Shown here in pieces: positions 55,888 through 64,000 of a stretch of DNA of 64,000 nt. The stretch's first letter is position 1; each line of letters begins with the position of its first letter. The notes under the pieces were generated by a model. That model worked only from the letters and a program-made list of their open reading frames with translations, had not been told where the DNA came from and searched no databases. The stretch comes from Promethearchaeota archaeon (GTDB lineage Archaea; Asgardarchaeota; Lokiarchaeia; Helarchaeales; RDOG01): contig RDOG01000001.1 in NCBI GenBank assembly GCA_011365055.1, forward strand, positions 416,945 to 480,944, given 5' to 3'. Both the position numbers and the translations under genes were made by a program.

Positions 55888-56313
55888 TCATAATATTAAT
55901 TCTACAAACCATCCTCTATCATCTTTGCCACATCGTTCAAAGCCAAATTTAGCGTGAGCTTTTGCAGATCGTTCATTCTCAAACTTATAATGAGAACGTA
56001 TTTTAATATACCCATCATTTTTTACTTGTGCGATAAATGCTTCAAATAACTTCGAACCAATACCTTTTTCCCTGTATTCTTCCCTAATTGCAATTTGATA
56101 TAACCAAAATTCTCCTTCTGCAGAAGTATTAGGGAAACCGACAATAAAACCCATTGGTTTTGAATTTTCTTCATAAATAAAAAAAGTTCTTTGAAAACAT
56201 CGAGCTAGGTATTCATAAGTACCTGCTACGCTTGGTCTAACAAACGGTATAGAATTTTCAGCTATTTCCGTTACAGCAAATTTATCTTTGACTTTCGCAT
56301 TTCGAATTCCCAT
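55888..56313 (-). CDS. GNAT acetyltransferase, EctA-like
   Basis: From the ATG at 56313 the product is 141 residues with the complete GNAT core: IRNAKVKD, the acceptor region TYEYLARCFQRTFFIYEE, strand KPMGFIVGFPN, then WLYQIAIREEYREKGIGSKLFEAF, where REKGIGSK holds the acetyl-CoA pyrophosphate. The upstream open frame overlaps the PfkB gene and is not coding. YEYLxxCF and GEFWLYQIA recall diaminobutyrate acetyltransferases, but no ectB or ectC is nearby, so the substrate is open. Confidence 0.8.
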   Translation of the reverse strand: MGIRNAKVKDKFAVTEIAENSIPFVRPSVAGTYEYLARCFQRTFFIYEENSKPMGFIVGFPNTSAEGEFWLYQIAIREEYREKGIGSKLFEAFIAQVKNDGYIKIRSHYKFENERSAKAHAKFGFERCGKDDRGWFVELIL

Positions 56314-56398
56314 AAAAGTAACTCGAAAAATATCTTTATATAAAATTTGATCAAGATTTAAAACACAAAAACACGTATATTTTACAAGGTTGTTTACT

Positions 56399-57418
56399 TT
56401 GAGTGAAAATAAAATCGACGTTGCTTGCATCGGTTCGTGTAACATGGACGTGATTATGGAAGTAACGGATGTTATTAGATTTGAAATGTTTGATAAAGAA
56501 GTAATTAAAAAATATACTGCAATTGAATACTCAACTAAATTAAATGTGGAAGGTTTAAAATTTGCTCCAGGAGGCTCTGCAGCTAACGTGTCTGTTGATT
56601 TGACAAATTTAGAAGGCACCAAAACTGCTTACCTTGGAAAAATGGGTAACGATTTCATGGGCCAAGAATGTATAATGGACTTGAAAAAGCATGGAGTAAA
56701 TACAGATGGCGTGATTTATACAGATATGGAACGTACTGGTTTAGCTGTAATTTTAATAACACCATATGGGAAAGATCGATCAATTTTAGCTCATAAGGGG
56801 GCAAATAATTTAATTGAGCCAAAAGAATTGAATTTGGATCTGTTAGATAGATGTAATAGTTTAATTTGGACAAGTTTAACTTCAAAATCAGGTATAAATA
56901 CAATCCAAAAAGCAATTACTTATATGAAAGAAAAAAATAAACCAATATACGCTGCACCATCGATATCTATTTTAAGAAATCAAGCAAAGGAAGCTCGTAA
57001 ATTAGTTGAACAATCGGAATTGCTCTCGCTAAATAAAGAAGAATTGGAAGCGTTAACAGGTCAGGCACATGTTTATGCAGGTTTGGAGGAAGCATGTCGT
57101 ATGGGACCTAAAATTGTGGCAGTAACTAATGGTAAGGATGGCTCATATATCACTAATGGAAAAGATGTAATTGAAGCAGAAACTTTCGAGGTGGACGTGA
57201 AGGACACGACTGGTGCAGGTGATGCTTTCGTCGCTGGATTAATCTACGGTTCAAATCAAGGTATGGGTATGGAAGAAATGATAAAGTTTGCAAGTGCATT
57301 TTCAGCATTTGAATGTATGGTATTAGGAGTTCGAGAGGGTTTCCCTGATAAAACAATAGAAGTTGTTAATTACATAAATAGTAACCCATTACCAATAAAA
57401 TATAGAAAGTTAAAGTGA
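56399..57418 (+). CDS. PfkB-family sugar kinase
   Basis: A 339-residue ribokinase-fold enzyme: N-terminal GSCNMDVIMEV, substrate-binding FAPGGSAANVSVDL, and the C-terminal PfkB signature DTTGAGDAFVAG, in which the Asp is the catalytic base. It phosphorylates a sugar or nucleoside; the exact one is not clear. The TTG at 56399 is preferred because AAGGT lies eight bases upstream and the family starts just here. Divergent from the GNAT gene across an 85-base gap. Confidence 0.9.
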   Translation: MSENKIDVACIGSCNMDVIMEVTDVIRFEMFDKEVIKKYTAIEYSTKLNVEGLKFAPGGSAANVSVDLTNLEGTKTAYLGKMGNDFMGQECIMDLKKHGVNTDGVIYTDMERTGLAVILITPYGKDRSILAHKGANNLIEPKELNLDLLDRCNSLIWTSLTSKSGINTIQKAITYMKEKNKPIYAAPSISILRNQAKEARKLVEQSELLSLNKEELEALTGQAHVYAGLEEACRMGPKIVAVTNGKDGSYITNGKDVIEAETFEVDVKDTTGAGDAFVAGLIYGSNQGMGMEEMIKFASAFSAFECMVLGVREGFPDKTIEVVNYINSNPLPIKYRKLK

Positions 57419-57457
57419 AAATTAGAAAATAAAAAAAGAATTTAAGTTTGAATTTTT

Positions 57458-58579
57458 CTATTTTATTGCGCTTTGTAATTTTTTAATAGTATCAGCTGCT
57501 TCTTTTTCGATATCAGATACAATTTGTGCAACAGATTTTAATGTGTGAATTCCACCTACAGTTTGTCCAACAAGTACCGCACCATGTTCGATATCACCTT
57601 CGTAAACTAAGTCATACCGGCGCATATCATCCATTAATTGTTGTGTCATATCGTCTTTTGTACCTAATTCTTTTTCTTGTTTAATTTTTTCTTCTTTTGA
57701 TAAAATTGACGAATGACTTAATGCATATTCGTTTTTTAATAATCTGATAGGACCAAATGCACCACTACACATGAGCGTATCTTCATCTTTTGCTTTTAAG
57801 ATAGCTTCTTTATAGTTTGGATGAAAATCACCATCAGTAGATGCAATAAATCGAGTACCCATTTGAACTGCTTCTGCTCCAAGTGCCATGGCACTTGCTA
57901 ACGTACGACCATTAAAAAAACCTCCACCCGCAATCAAGTATTTTTCGGGGCATTCTGCATCTATCCATTCCCTAGTTTCGGGAATAAGCACGGAAGTCGT
58001 AATACCTTCATATGATTGATGTCCTCCACCTTCATAACCGACTGCGATAACACCATCACAACCAGCTTTTAAAGTGTTTTGACATAATGCTAGACTTGGA
58101 GAGACATGAAAGTGTAAAATATCCTTTTTACCATCAATATAAAATTTGTCCTTTTCTAAAATTTTTTGTGCAGTCATTGGATTTCCTGCAGACGTTACAA
58201 GAACTTTTAATGATTCTCTAATCTTTCTACTATCTAGTCTTTTCTTTAAAACTTGTCTTATGACTCTAGGGGCATCAGTTTGAATACGCGCAACACGAAT
58301 ATTACAACCAAAGACTCTATCGTCTTCGAGATTTTTTTCGAAATATTCAAGGTCAAACTTCATTTTTTCACCAGGGGTAATCATTACACCGTTTTCCCGG
58401 TCGATATAATGTGTTTCGGGATCTACAGGAGTTAAAATGCCCCAATGGCTGGTCAATCCACAACCGCCCGCATTACTGACTTTAACAGCAGTTTTATATG
58501 TTGAAAATGGACCCATACCAGATAGAAAAATAGGAACTTTCATTCCGAGCTCTTTAGTTAATCGAGTTTCTAACACCAT
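57458..58579 (-). CDS. Nitronate monooxygenase-like FMN enzyme
   Basis: A 373-residue TIM-barrel flavoprotein of the 2-nitropropane dioxygenase/FabK type. Visible: PIFLSGMGPFSTYKTAVKVSNAGGCG at the N-terminus, CDGVIAVGYEGGGHQ with the catalytic-region His, LIAGGGFFNGRTLASAMALGAEAVQMGTRFIAS with the phosphate-binding loops. It may oxidise nitronates or reduce an enoyl substrate; these functions are not separable by eye. Single gene with ATG start after AGGTGAGAG. Confidence 0.83.
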   Translation of the reverse strand: MVLETRLTKELGMKVPIFLSGMGPFSTYKTAVKVSNAGGCGLTSHWGILTPVDPETHYIDRENGVMITPGEKMKFDLEYFEKNLEDDRVFGCNIRVARIQTDAPRVIRQVLKKRLDSRKIRESLKVLVTSAGNPMTAQKILEKDKFYIDGKKDILHFHVSPSLALCQNTLKAGCDGVIAVGYEGGGHQSYEGITTSVLIPETREWIDAECPEKYLIAGGGFFNGRTLASAMALGAEAVQMGTRFIASTDGDFHPNYKEAILKAKDEDTLMCSGAFGPIRLLKNEYALSHSSILSKEEKIKQEKELGTKDDMTQQLMDDMRRYDLVYEGDIEHGAVLVGQTVGGIHTLKSVAQIVSDIEKEAADTIKKLQSAIK

Positions 58580-59303
58580 ATTCTCTCACCTTTTAATTTT
58601 TATCAAAATATTTTCTATTTTAAAATAAACGGTAGATTAAAAAAACAATTATAGCTTTTTATTTAAAGTTAATTATTAGAAATAAGATAAATCAATTGAT
58701 AAATTATTCCATTAGAATAAAATTATTTATTAAGACTAATATTTTAAGCGATTTCTCCAAGTTTGAGTAAAATTATAAATTTTTTTATTTTAAATTTTAA
58801 AAATATCGGTAAACAAATAAAAATTAAAAAAATATGTCTTTTAAAATCCTTTATGATGTTTTATATCAAAATAAAAGATATCACTATTTTTTGAAAGATG
58901 CATTGTTGTCTTTTTAAATAATATTAATTGTACGATTATGTATAAATAGGCTATAAAGAACGCTAACATAAAGATATTTCAATTGTAAACTAATATTTAG
59001 TACCTTAGATAAAGATTAATAAAAAAAATCGTCATCTGAATGTTTAATACATCAAATTTTATAACTTTCTCATCATTTAACCACTTAAATAAAATAAAAA
59101 GGCGTTCAATTTTACTAGGATTTATCTCCGTTCTAATTTTTTTAGTATCTTCATATAAAAATATTTTTTTAATTAATAGACTCAATATTCGCAAATAAAA
59201 AATTCTATTCCTTATACAAACCAAACATATAATTGATAAATGATAGATAATTATATATTCCATACTTGATTTTTCGAGTTTTTTATAGAAGGTGTAGTAT
59301 ATA
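58580..59303. other. Long A/T-rich intergenic region
   Basis: The 724 bases before the histidine kinase are extremely A/T-rich. On the minus strand a frame of 88 codons (58997-59263) is open, with a soluble-looking centre (KKIRTEINPSKIERLFILFKWLNDEK) that might be a decayed helix-turn-helix fragment, but its ends are low-complexity Ile/Leu/Tyr and it has no ribosome binding site, so it is not called. No RNA fold was seen. The kinase promoter must lie here. Confidence 0.4.
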
Positions 59304-62081
59304 TTGGATGAGGAAATTAGTATAATGTTACCAGATCATTACCATACATTAATTAATTCTATTAATGAGATGTTTTATGTTATTGATAGAGATTATAACG
59401 TCATTTTGATAAATAAAATAATGAATGATAATTTAAAGAAATTAAATCTTGATGTTGAACCCATAGGAAAAAAAATATTCGATATTTTTCCATTTTATAC
59501 AGATCAACATAGAAATGAATATGAAAGTGTATTTTCTACAGGTAAAGAACTTGAAACCAGTGAGTTTACAGTAATTAATAATATTAAATATCATACCAAA
59601 ATTAAAAAAATACCAGTCTTTTTAAAAGGAGAAGTTAAACAAATAATTACAATTGTTAATAATATTTCAAATCAAAAAGAAAAAGAACAAAAATTACTGG
59701 ATTTTGTTGTTAAAACTGAAAAGCAAAATAAGGAATTAAAAATTTTAAATAAAATCATTGCTTTAGGAAATGAATCAAATAATCTGCAAAATTTTTTGGA
59801 AAATTCATTTGATATAATTTTAGAGCAAATAGGTTTTGAGAAAGGTAGTATTTATTTACATGATACGAAATCAAATCAAATAAAATTAGTTTTTCATAAA
59901 AATTTACCTCCCGATTTTATAAAGGCCATGAAAGATTTAGATTTGTCATCTGAACCTTGGAATTCAATATTTAAGAAAGAAGATCCCGTTATTATTGAAG
60001 ATTTTTCAACATTTAATCTAAAAGAATTGGAAACAGATATAAAGACGACATTGATTCTCCCACTCCAAGCAAGAGGAGAATTTATTGGTAATTTTTATTT
60101 CTGGTCTTCCCATTTAGATACATATAATCAAGAACAAGTTGATTTTTTAATCAATATAGGAAAGCAAATTAGTCTAATAATTAAAAAATTTCAAGTAGAA
60201 GGAAAATTAAAAGAAATTGAAAAAAAATGGAATGCTTTAATTACGAATAGCCCAGATTTTATTTTGATTGTTGATCGTAATTATATAATGAAATTTATTA
60301 ATAGAACCTTTCCACCAGACTTACCAGAAGATTTTATTGGAAAATCCGTTTTATCATTCGCTGCGATCGATACACGTAAAACTATAAAAGAATCAATAGA
60401 TATTGTATTCAATTACGGAACGCCCTATTCATTAGAAATGATACGTGAACTTCCAGCATATGGTCAAAGATGGTTTCAAATCAAGATCCTACCAATAAAA
60501 TCAGAAGGACAGGTAATTGAAACAATATTAATTTGCACGGATGTTACTGAAAATAAAATTTATCAAGATAAAATCAAAGAATCGGAGGAAAAATATAGAA
60601 CCATACTCGAACAATCAATTTTGGGGATATTTATCCTTCAAGATAATAAGGTAAAATTTACTTCTCGGGGAATGGCGAAAATTTGCGAATTTTCAATGGA
60701 AGAACTTAATACTTGGACGGTCAAAAATTTAACAGATTATCTTCATCCGGATGATAAAGAAAACGTAGTTCAAAGAATGGTAAGATTTCAACAATTAGAT
60801 CCAAACATTACACCACAAAACACTTATAGAATCTTTACTAAATCAGGAAAAATTAGATGGCTGAATTCATTTACAAATATGATTCATTATGAAGGAAAAC
60901 CAGCAATGATGGTTCTAGCTTTGGATGCTACGGATCAGATGGAAGCAAAATTAAAAATTTCGGAATCAGAAGAAAAATATAGAACCATACTCGAACAATC
61001 AATCGTAGGAATATTTATCATTCAAGATAATGCGGTAAAATTTACTTCTCAAGGAATGTCGAAAATTAACGAATTCTCAATTGAAGAACTAAATAGTTGG
61101 ACGATCAAGGATTTTAATGATACTCTTTACCCGGATGATCGAGAACGCGTGCTAAAAAGAATAGCAGAATTTCAACAATTGGATCCAAACATAACACCCT
61201 TAAACACTTTTAGAATCTTTACTAAATCAAGAAAAATTAAATGGATAAATTCTTATACGAATATTATTCATTATCAAGAAAAACCGGCAATGATGGTTTT
61301 AGCTTTTGATGCAACCGAGCAGATGGAAGCAAAGTTAAAAATTTTGGAATCAGAAGAAAAATATAAAGAAGCATATAATAGAGTAAATTTCTATAAAGAT
61401 CTTTTCACTCACGATATTAATAACATTCTTCAAAATATCCTTTCATCTTCAGAATTATTATTACTTTATTGTAAAAAATTTGATTTTAGTGAAAATATTA
61501 AAGAAAAAATAAATGTTATAATAAACCAAATTGATAGAGGTGCGAAATTAGTAGAAAATGTACATAAACTTTCGAATATTGAAGAATCTGAAATAAATTT
61601 AGAACCGATAGAACTCATTCAAGAGTTGAAAAAAGCCATGATTAATATACAAGAAGGATATGCAGAAAAAGATATTGAGTATCATTTAGATTCTTTCGAG
61701 GAAGCAATTGATGTTACAGCAGATAAATTTTTAATTGATATTTTTGAGAATATCCTAATAAATGCTGCAAAATATAATGACAACGCAATAGTTGTAATTG
61801 AGATTAAAATCTCAAGATTTTATCAAGATAATGATAAATTTATTAAAATTGAAATAATTGATAATGGGAGAGGTATTGAAGATATTAAAAAACAATTAAT
61901 CTTTAAAAGGACAGAACAAACAGAAATAATTGGATCCGGAATGGGATTGGGATTATCACTAGTAAAAGCAATTATTCAAAAATACGGGGGAACTATTTGG
62001 ATAGAAGATAGAATTAAGGGAGACTATAAGAAAGGAAGTAATTTTATTTTATTAATACCAGAAGTTGACAAAGATAGTTAA
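59304..62081 (+). CDS. Multi-PAS/GAF sensor histidine kinase
   Basis: A 925-residue soluble kinase: PAS (about 10-125), GAF (145-295), PAS (305-420), then two near-identical PAS units (426-553 and 554-681), a dimerisation helix with the phospho-acceptor in FTHDINNILQN, and a HATPase domain with N-box IFENILINAAKYND, DNGRGI and GSGMGLGLSL. It has no membrane helix, so it would sense a cytosolic signal or be activated by partners. Start is TTG. No response regulator is adjacent; an orphan kinase of bacterial origin. Confidence 0.9.
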   Translation: MDEEISIMLPDHYHTLINSINEMFYVIDRDYNVILINKIMNDNLKKLNLDVEPIGKKIFDIFPFYTDQHRNEYESVFSTGKELETSEFTVINNIKYHTKIKKIPVFLKGEVKQIITIVNNISNQKEKEQKLLDFVVKTEKQNKELKILNKIIALGNESNNLQNFLENSFDIILEQIGFEKGSIYLHDTKSNQIKLVFHKNLPPDFIKAMKDLDLSSEPWNSIFKKEDPVIIEDFSTFNLKELETDIKTTLILPLQARGEFIGNFYFWSSHLDTYNQEQVDFLINIGKQISLIIKKFQVEGKLKEIEKKWNALITNSPDFILIVDRNYIMKFINRTFPPDLPEDFIGKSVLSFAAIDTRKTIKESIDIVFNYGTPYSLEMIRELPAYGQRWFQIKILPIKSEGQVIETILICTDVTENKIYQDKIKESEEKYRTILEQSILGIFILQDNKVKFTSRGMAKICEFSMEELNTWTVKNLTDYLHPDDKENVVQRMVRFQQLDPNITPQNTYRIFTKSGKIRWLNSFTNMIHYEGKPAMMVLALDATDQMEAKLKISESEEKYRTILEQSIVGIFIIQDNAVKFTSQGMSKINEFSIEELNSWTIKDFNDTLYPDDRERVLKRIAEFQQLDPNITPLNTFRIFTKSRKIKWINSYTNIIHYQEKPAMMVLAFDATEQMEAKLKILESEEKYKEAYNRVNFYKDLFTHDINNILQNILSSSELLLLYCKKFDFSENIKEKINVIINQIDRGAKLVENVHKLSNIEESEINLEPIELIQELKKAMINIQEGYAEKDIEYHLDSFEEAIDVTADKFLIDIFENILINAAKYNDNAIVVIEIKISRFYQDNDKFIKIEIIDNGRGIEDIKKQLIFKRTEQTEIIGSGMGLGLSLVKAIIQKYGGTIWIEDRIKGDYKKGSNFILLIPEVDKDS
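60579..61346 (+). repeat. Tandem 384-bp duplication of a PAS unit
   Basis: Two direct repeats of exactly 384 bases (60579-60962 and 60963-61346) encode the last two PAS units of the kinase. Long stretches are identical at the base level (for example GAAAAATATAGAACCATACT in both). A third, short start of the unit (GAATCAGAAGAAAAATATAA) follows at 61347, so the unit boundaries are clear. Confidence 0.85.
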
Positions 62082-62393
62082 TTAATTAAAATTAAGCATT
62101 ATTTCACGCTTCATTCAATTTATAATGAATTAAATCATATCTTTGGACCTTATTGTCAAGTTATAGAAAATGATGGAGAAGATAAGATAATAAGTTCTAC
62201 TTAATTTTCAATAATACCTAATTATTTTTTATTGAACCATCAAATGCTATCAAAAAGTTATCTAAAAATATTAAACGGAAATTTTTAAAATTAAAAATAA
62301 TTCAGAAATTATTACATAAAATAGATAAAACAATTAAAAAATCATATTTACTAGATAAAATTTTATTTAAAATAATAGAGATTTGGTGATTTC
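62082..62393. other. Intergenic region after the kinase
   Basis: This 312-base gap has no called gene. Directly after the kinase stop the same frame stays open for 41 more codons (to TAA at about 62205), with a protein-like sequence (IYNELNHIFGPYCQ), but it has no start or ribosome binding site. It could be a remnant of a longer kinase tail. The rest is A/T-rich and holds the promoter of the tRNA synthetase gene. Confidence 0.35.
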
Positions 62394-63689
62394 TTGGAGT
62401 TTAAGCAAATAAACGAGGTTTTCTCAGATAATTTGATTGATAAACAAGTTAAGGTACGCGGTTGGATATATAGAATAAGAGTTTCTAAGAAGTTGGTATT
62501 TATAACATTAAGAGATGCTACTGGAATCGTGCAAATTACTTGTGAAAAAGAAAAAATTGGAGAAGAACCATTTAATAATGTTAAAAAACTTACTATTGAA
62601 TCATCTATTGAGATTAAAGGTATTGTAAGAGAAGATAAACGGAGCCCAGGAGGGTATGAATTAAACCTTGATACCATTAACATTATTCAAGAGGCGGACG
62701 TATTTCCCATTACTAAAGATCAAAGCATCCAGTTTCTGCTCGATAAACGCCATTTATGGTTGCGTAGTCAAAAGTTGATGAAAATATTTAAAATTAGGGC
62801 AGGTCTATTTAATGCTTTTAGAAATTGGTTCAATAAGAATAATTACATGGAAGTTCATTGCCCAATTTTAACTAGTTCAGCTGTTGAAGGAGGATCTACA
62901 CTTTTTGGATTGAAATACTTTGATCAGCAAGCTTATTTAACACAATCAAGTCAATTTTATTTAGAAAGCTTAATTTTTAGCTTGGAAAAAGTGTGGACAA
63001 TTGCACCTAGCTTTAGAGCGGAAAAAAGTAGAACCACACGGCATTTAACAGAATTCTGGATGCTTGAAGCAGAAGTTGCTCATGCTGACTTAAATGACAT
63101 TATGAAAATACAAGAGGATCTAGTTTCTTATGTTTGTAAGGAAATAGCGCAAAATTTCAGGAGTGAGTTAGAATTTCTGAAGATAGATCCTAGTGAAATA
63201 GAAAAATACAAAGCTCCATTCCCTCGGATTACTTATGATAAAGCAATTGAACTACTTCTTGAGGATAATGTCAATATTGAATGGGGAGTTGATTTAGGAA
63301 CTGAAGAAGAAAAAATTCTTACAGATAAATTCGATATACCAGTTTTTGTTACCGATTATCCAAAAAAAGCCAAAGCATTTTATCATCATATTGACCCAAG
63401 CCGACCAGACGTGGTGAATTGTGCAGATTTATTAGCTCCTTCGGGATATGGTGAAATTATCGGGGGAGGTCAACGGATTGATTCAAAGGAAATTTTACTT
63501 TCAAGAATACAAGAAGAGAATTTAGATTCAAGTGATTATGAATGGTATATAGATTTACGTAAATATGGTTCCGTAAAGCATTCAGGATTTGGTTTGGGAG
63601 TTGAACGAGTAATACGATGGCTTCTAAAATTAGAAAATATTAGAGATACACTACCTTATCCAAGAACTATTAATAGAATTTATCCTTGA
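62394..63689 (+). CDS. asnS: Asparaginyl-tRNA synthetase
   Basis: A 431-residue class II synthetase: an N-terminal OB-fold anticodon domain (KVRGWIYRIRVSKKLVFITLRDATG), motif 2 with FRAEKSRTTRHLTEFWMLEAE, and motif 3 with GFGLGVERVIRWL, ending in the AsnRS-type PYPRTINRIYP. VTDYPKKAKAFYHH and the closing PRTINR speak for asparagine over aspartate. It loads Asn onto tRNA-Asn. Start is TTG at 62394 behind GGTGAT. Some archaea lack AsnRS and use transamidation, so its presence is informative. Confidence 0.88.
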   Translation: MEFKQINEVFSDNLIDKQVKVRGWIYRIRVSKKLVFITLRDATGIVQITCEKEKIGEEPFNNVKKLTIESSIEIKGIVREDKRSPGGYELNLDTINIIQEADVFPITKDQSIQFLLDKRHLWLRSQKLMKIFKIRAGLFNAFRNWFNKNNYMEVHCPILTSSAVEGGSTLFGLKYFDQQAYLTQSSQFYLESLIFSLEKVWTIAPSFRAEKSRTTRHLTEFWMLEAEVAHADLNDIMKIQEDLVSYVCKEIAQNFRSELEFLKIDPSEIEKYKAPFPRITYDKAIELLLEDNVNIEWGVDLGTEEEKILTDKFDIPVFVTDYPKKAKAFYHHIDPSRPDVVNCADLLAPSGYGEIIGGGQRIDSKEILLSRIQEENLDSSDYEWYIDLRKYGSVKHSGFGLGVERVIRWLLKLENIRDTLPYPRTINRIYP

Positions 63690-63845
63690 AATTAATAATT
63701 ACAACTTAAATTTATGATCTATTAGTAAAAATAAGGAATTTATTAAAAATAAAGGATAAAATATTTCGAATGAATATATGATAAATCCATTTATTAATAA
63801 ATTTTTATTAGTTAATTCTATTTCAAAAAAAGTGTAAAAAAGGAA

Positions 63846-64000
63846 TTAATCAATCATTCTTTCTTCGTATTCATTTTTATCTTCTTTCAAAGAATCTGCT
63901 TTCAAAACTTTTATTGTTTTGCTTTCTTCAGCTTTTCGTTTGGCTTCTTCTTCAGCTTTTCGTTTGGCTTCTTCTTCAGCTTTTCGTTTAGCTTCTTCTT
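63846..64000 (-). CDS. C-terminal end of a charged coiled-coil repeat protein
   Basis: The last 51 codons of a minus-strand gene that runs off the right edge. The residues are three copies of an eight-residue unit EEAKRKAE, then SKTIKVLKADSLKEDKNEYEERMID and a stop. Such EAKRKAEE repeats form single alpha helices or coiled coils, as in TolA-like proteins. Nothing of the N-terminal part is visible, so the function is unknown. Confidence 0.6.
   Translation of the reverse strand, partial: EEAKRKAEEEAKRKAEEEAKRKAEESKTIKVLKADSLKEDKNEYEERMID
63928..64000. repeat. 24-bp tandem repeats at the right edge
   Basis: The unit TCAGCTTTTCGTTTGGCTTC (first 20 of 24 bases) recurs with a 24-base period from 63928, 63952 and 63976 and is cut by the window edge. 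The copies are nearly identical at the base level, so they arose by recent slippage. They code for the eight-residue repeats of the partial gene. Confidence 0.75.

Noticed and set aside
56314..56622. Upstream extension of the GNAT reading frame
   Set aside because: It overlaps the start of the PfkB gene on the other strand and its residues do not resemble the GNAT family, which begins at 56313.
58997..59263. 88-codon minus-strand frame before the histidine kinase
   Set aside because: It has no ribosome binding site, low-complexity Ile/Leu/Tyr ends and no recognisable fold; most likely a chance frame in A/T-rich DNA or a decayed fragment.
62082..62207. Continuation of the kinase frame after its stop (41 codons)
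   Set aside because: No start codon with a binding site and no sign of programmed readthrough (no SECIS or conserved context); noted only as a possible remnant.

Overview
The window looks like a chromosome segment of an Asgard archaeon of the Lokiarchaeota type. The evidence: very AT-rich DNA with archaeal AGGAGG-type ribosome binding sites and frequent TTG starts; a roadblock/LC7 protein fused to a gelsolin-like domain, plus further roadblock- and longin-like proteins; and a split NiFe-hydrogenase large subunit whose small C-terminal peptide has an in-frame TGA, read here as selenocysteine, followed by a GC-rich SECIS-like hairpin. Selenocysteine coding of this VhuU type is established for some methanogens and Lokiarchaeota. 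Bacterial-type genes (UvrC, PAS histidine kinase, a short integrase relic) are mixed in, as is usual for this group.

Layout. 0-3 kb: small membrane, zinc-ribbon and phosphoesterase genes. 2.6-8.5 kb: a minus-strand ABC importer operon (38-aa membrane peptide, anchored binding protein, fused double permease, two different ATPases, DUF47/PhoU-like protein). The two ATPases carry complementary motif losses that would give one intact and one degenerate ATP site, and the first seems to start at AUA. 8.9-20 kb: a C2H2 zinc-finger protein and a giant 3484-residue secreted, C-terminally anchored protein with NHL propellers and five lectin-like domains. 20-27.6 kb: thiolase, alpha/beta hydrolase, PHP protein, a short UvrC, an atypical HAD protein and two membrane proteins.

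27.7-38.7 kb: a structured leader with two mutually exclusive stems in front of an MgtE/SLC41-like cation transporter, the gelsolin-roadblock fusion, a carotenoid-desaturase-like flavoprotein, a WD40-like propeller, an acyl-CoA synthetase, a tRNA-dihydrouridine synthase with a small ribbon-helix-helix protein, a lipoamide-dehydrogenase-like enzyme with a His-rich tail, and a longin-like/helical pair. 39.1-40.9 kb: vhuA-vhuU, SECIS-like element, terminator, and a promoter region with inverted repeats.

41-47.6 kb: an integrase relic and three paralogous proteins that join a LysW-like zinc ribbon to a glutamate-cysteine-ligase-like (GCS2) catalytic domain, around a small protein and a 2-hydroxyacid dehydrogenase. 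This is the best candidate in the window for an undescribed enzyme system. 47.7-55.9 kb: a membrane-transport block (two MscS channels, a CorA channel, an ArsB/NhaD-type permease coupled to a roadblock/coiled-coil protein) with coiled-coil and membrane proteins. 55.9-64 kb: GNAT acetyltransferase, PfkB kinase, nitronate-monooxygenase-like enzyme, a multi-PAS histidine kinase with a recent 384-bp internal tandem duplication, asparaginyl-tRNA synthetase, and the 3' end of a charged repeat protein. No tRNA or rRNA genes, CRISPR arrays or intact mobile elements were recognised.
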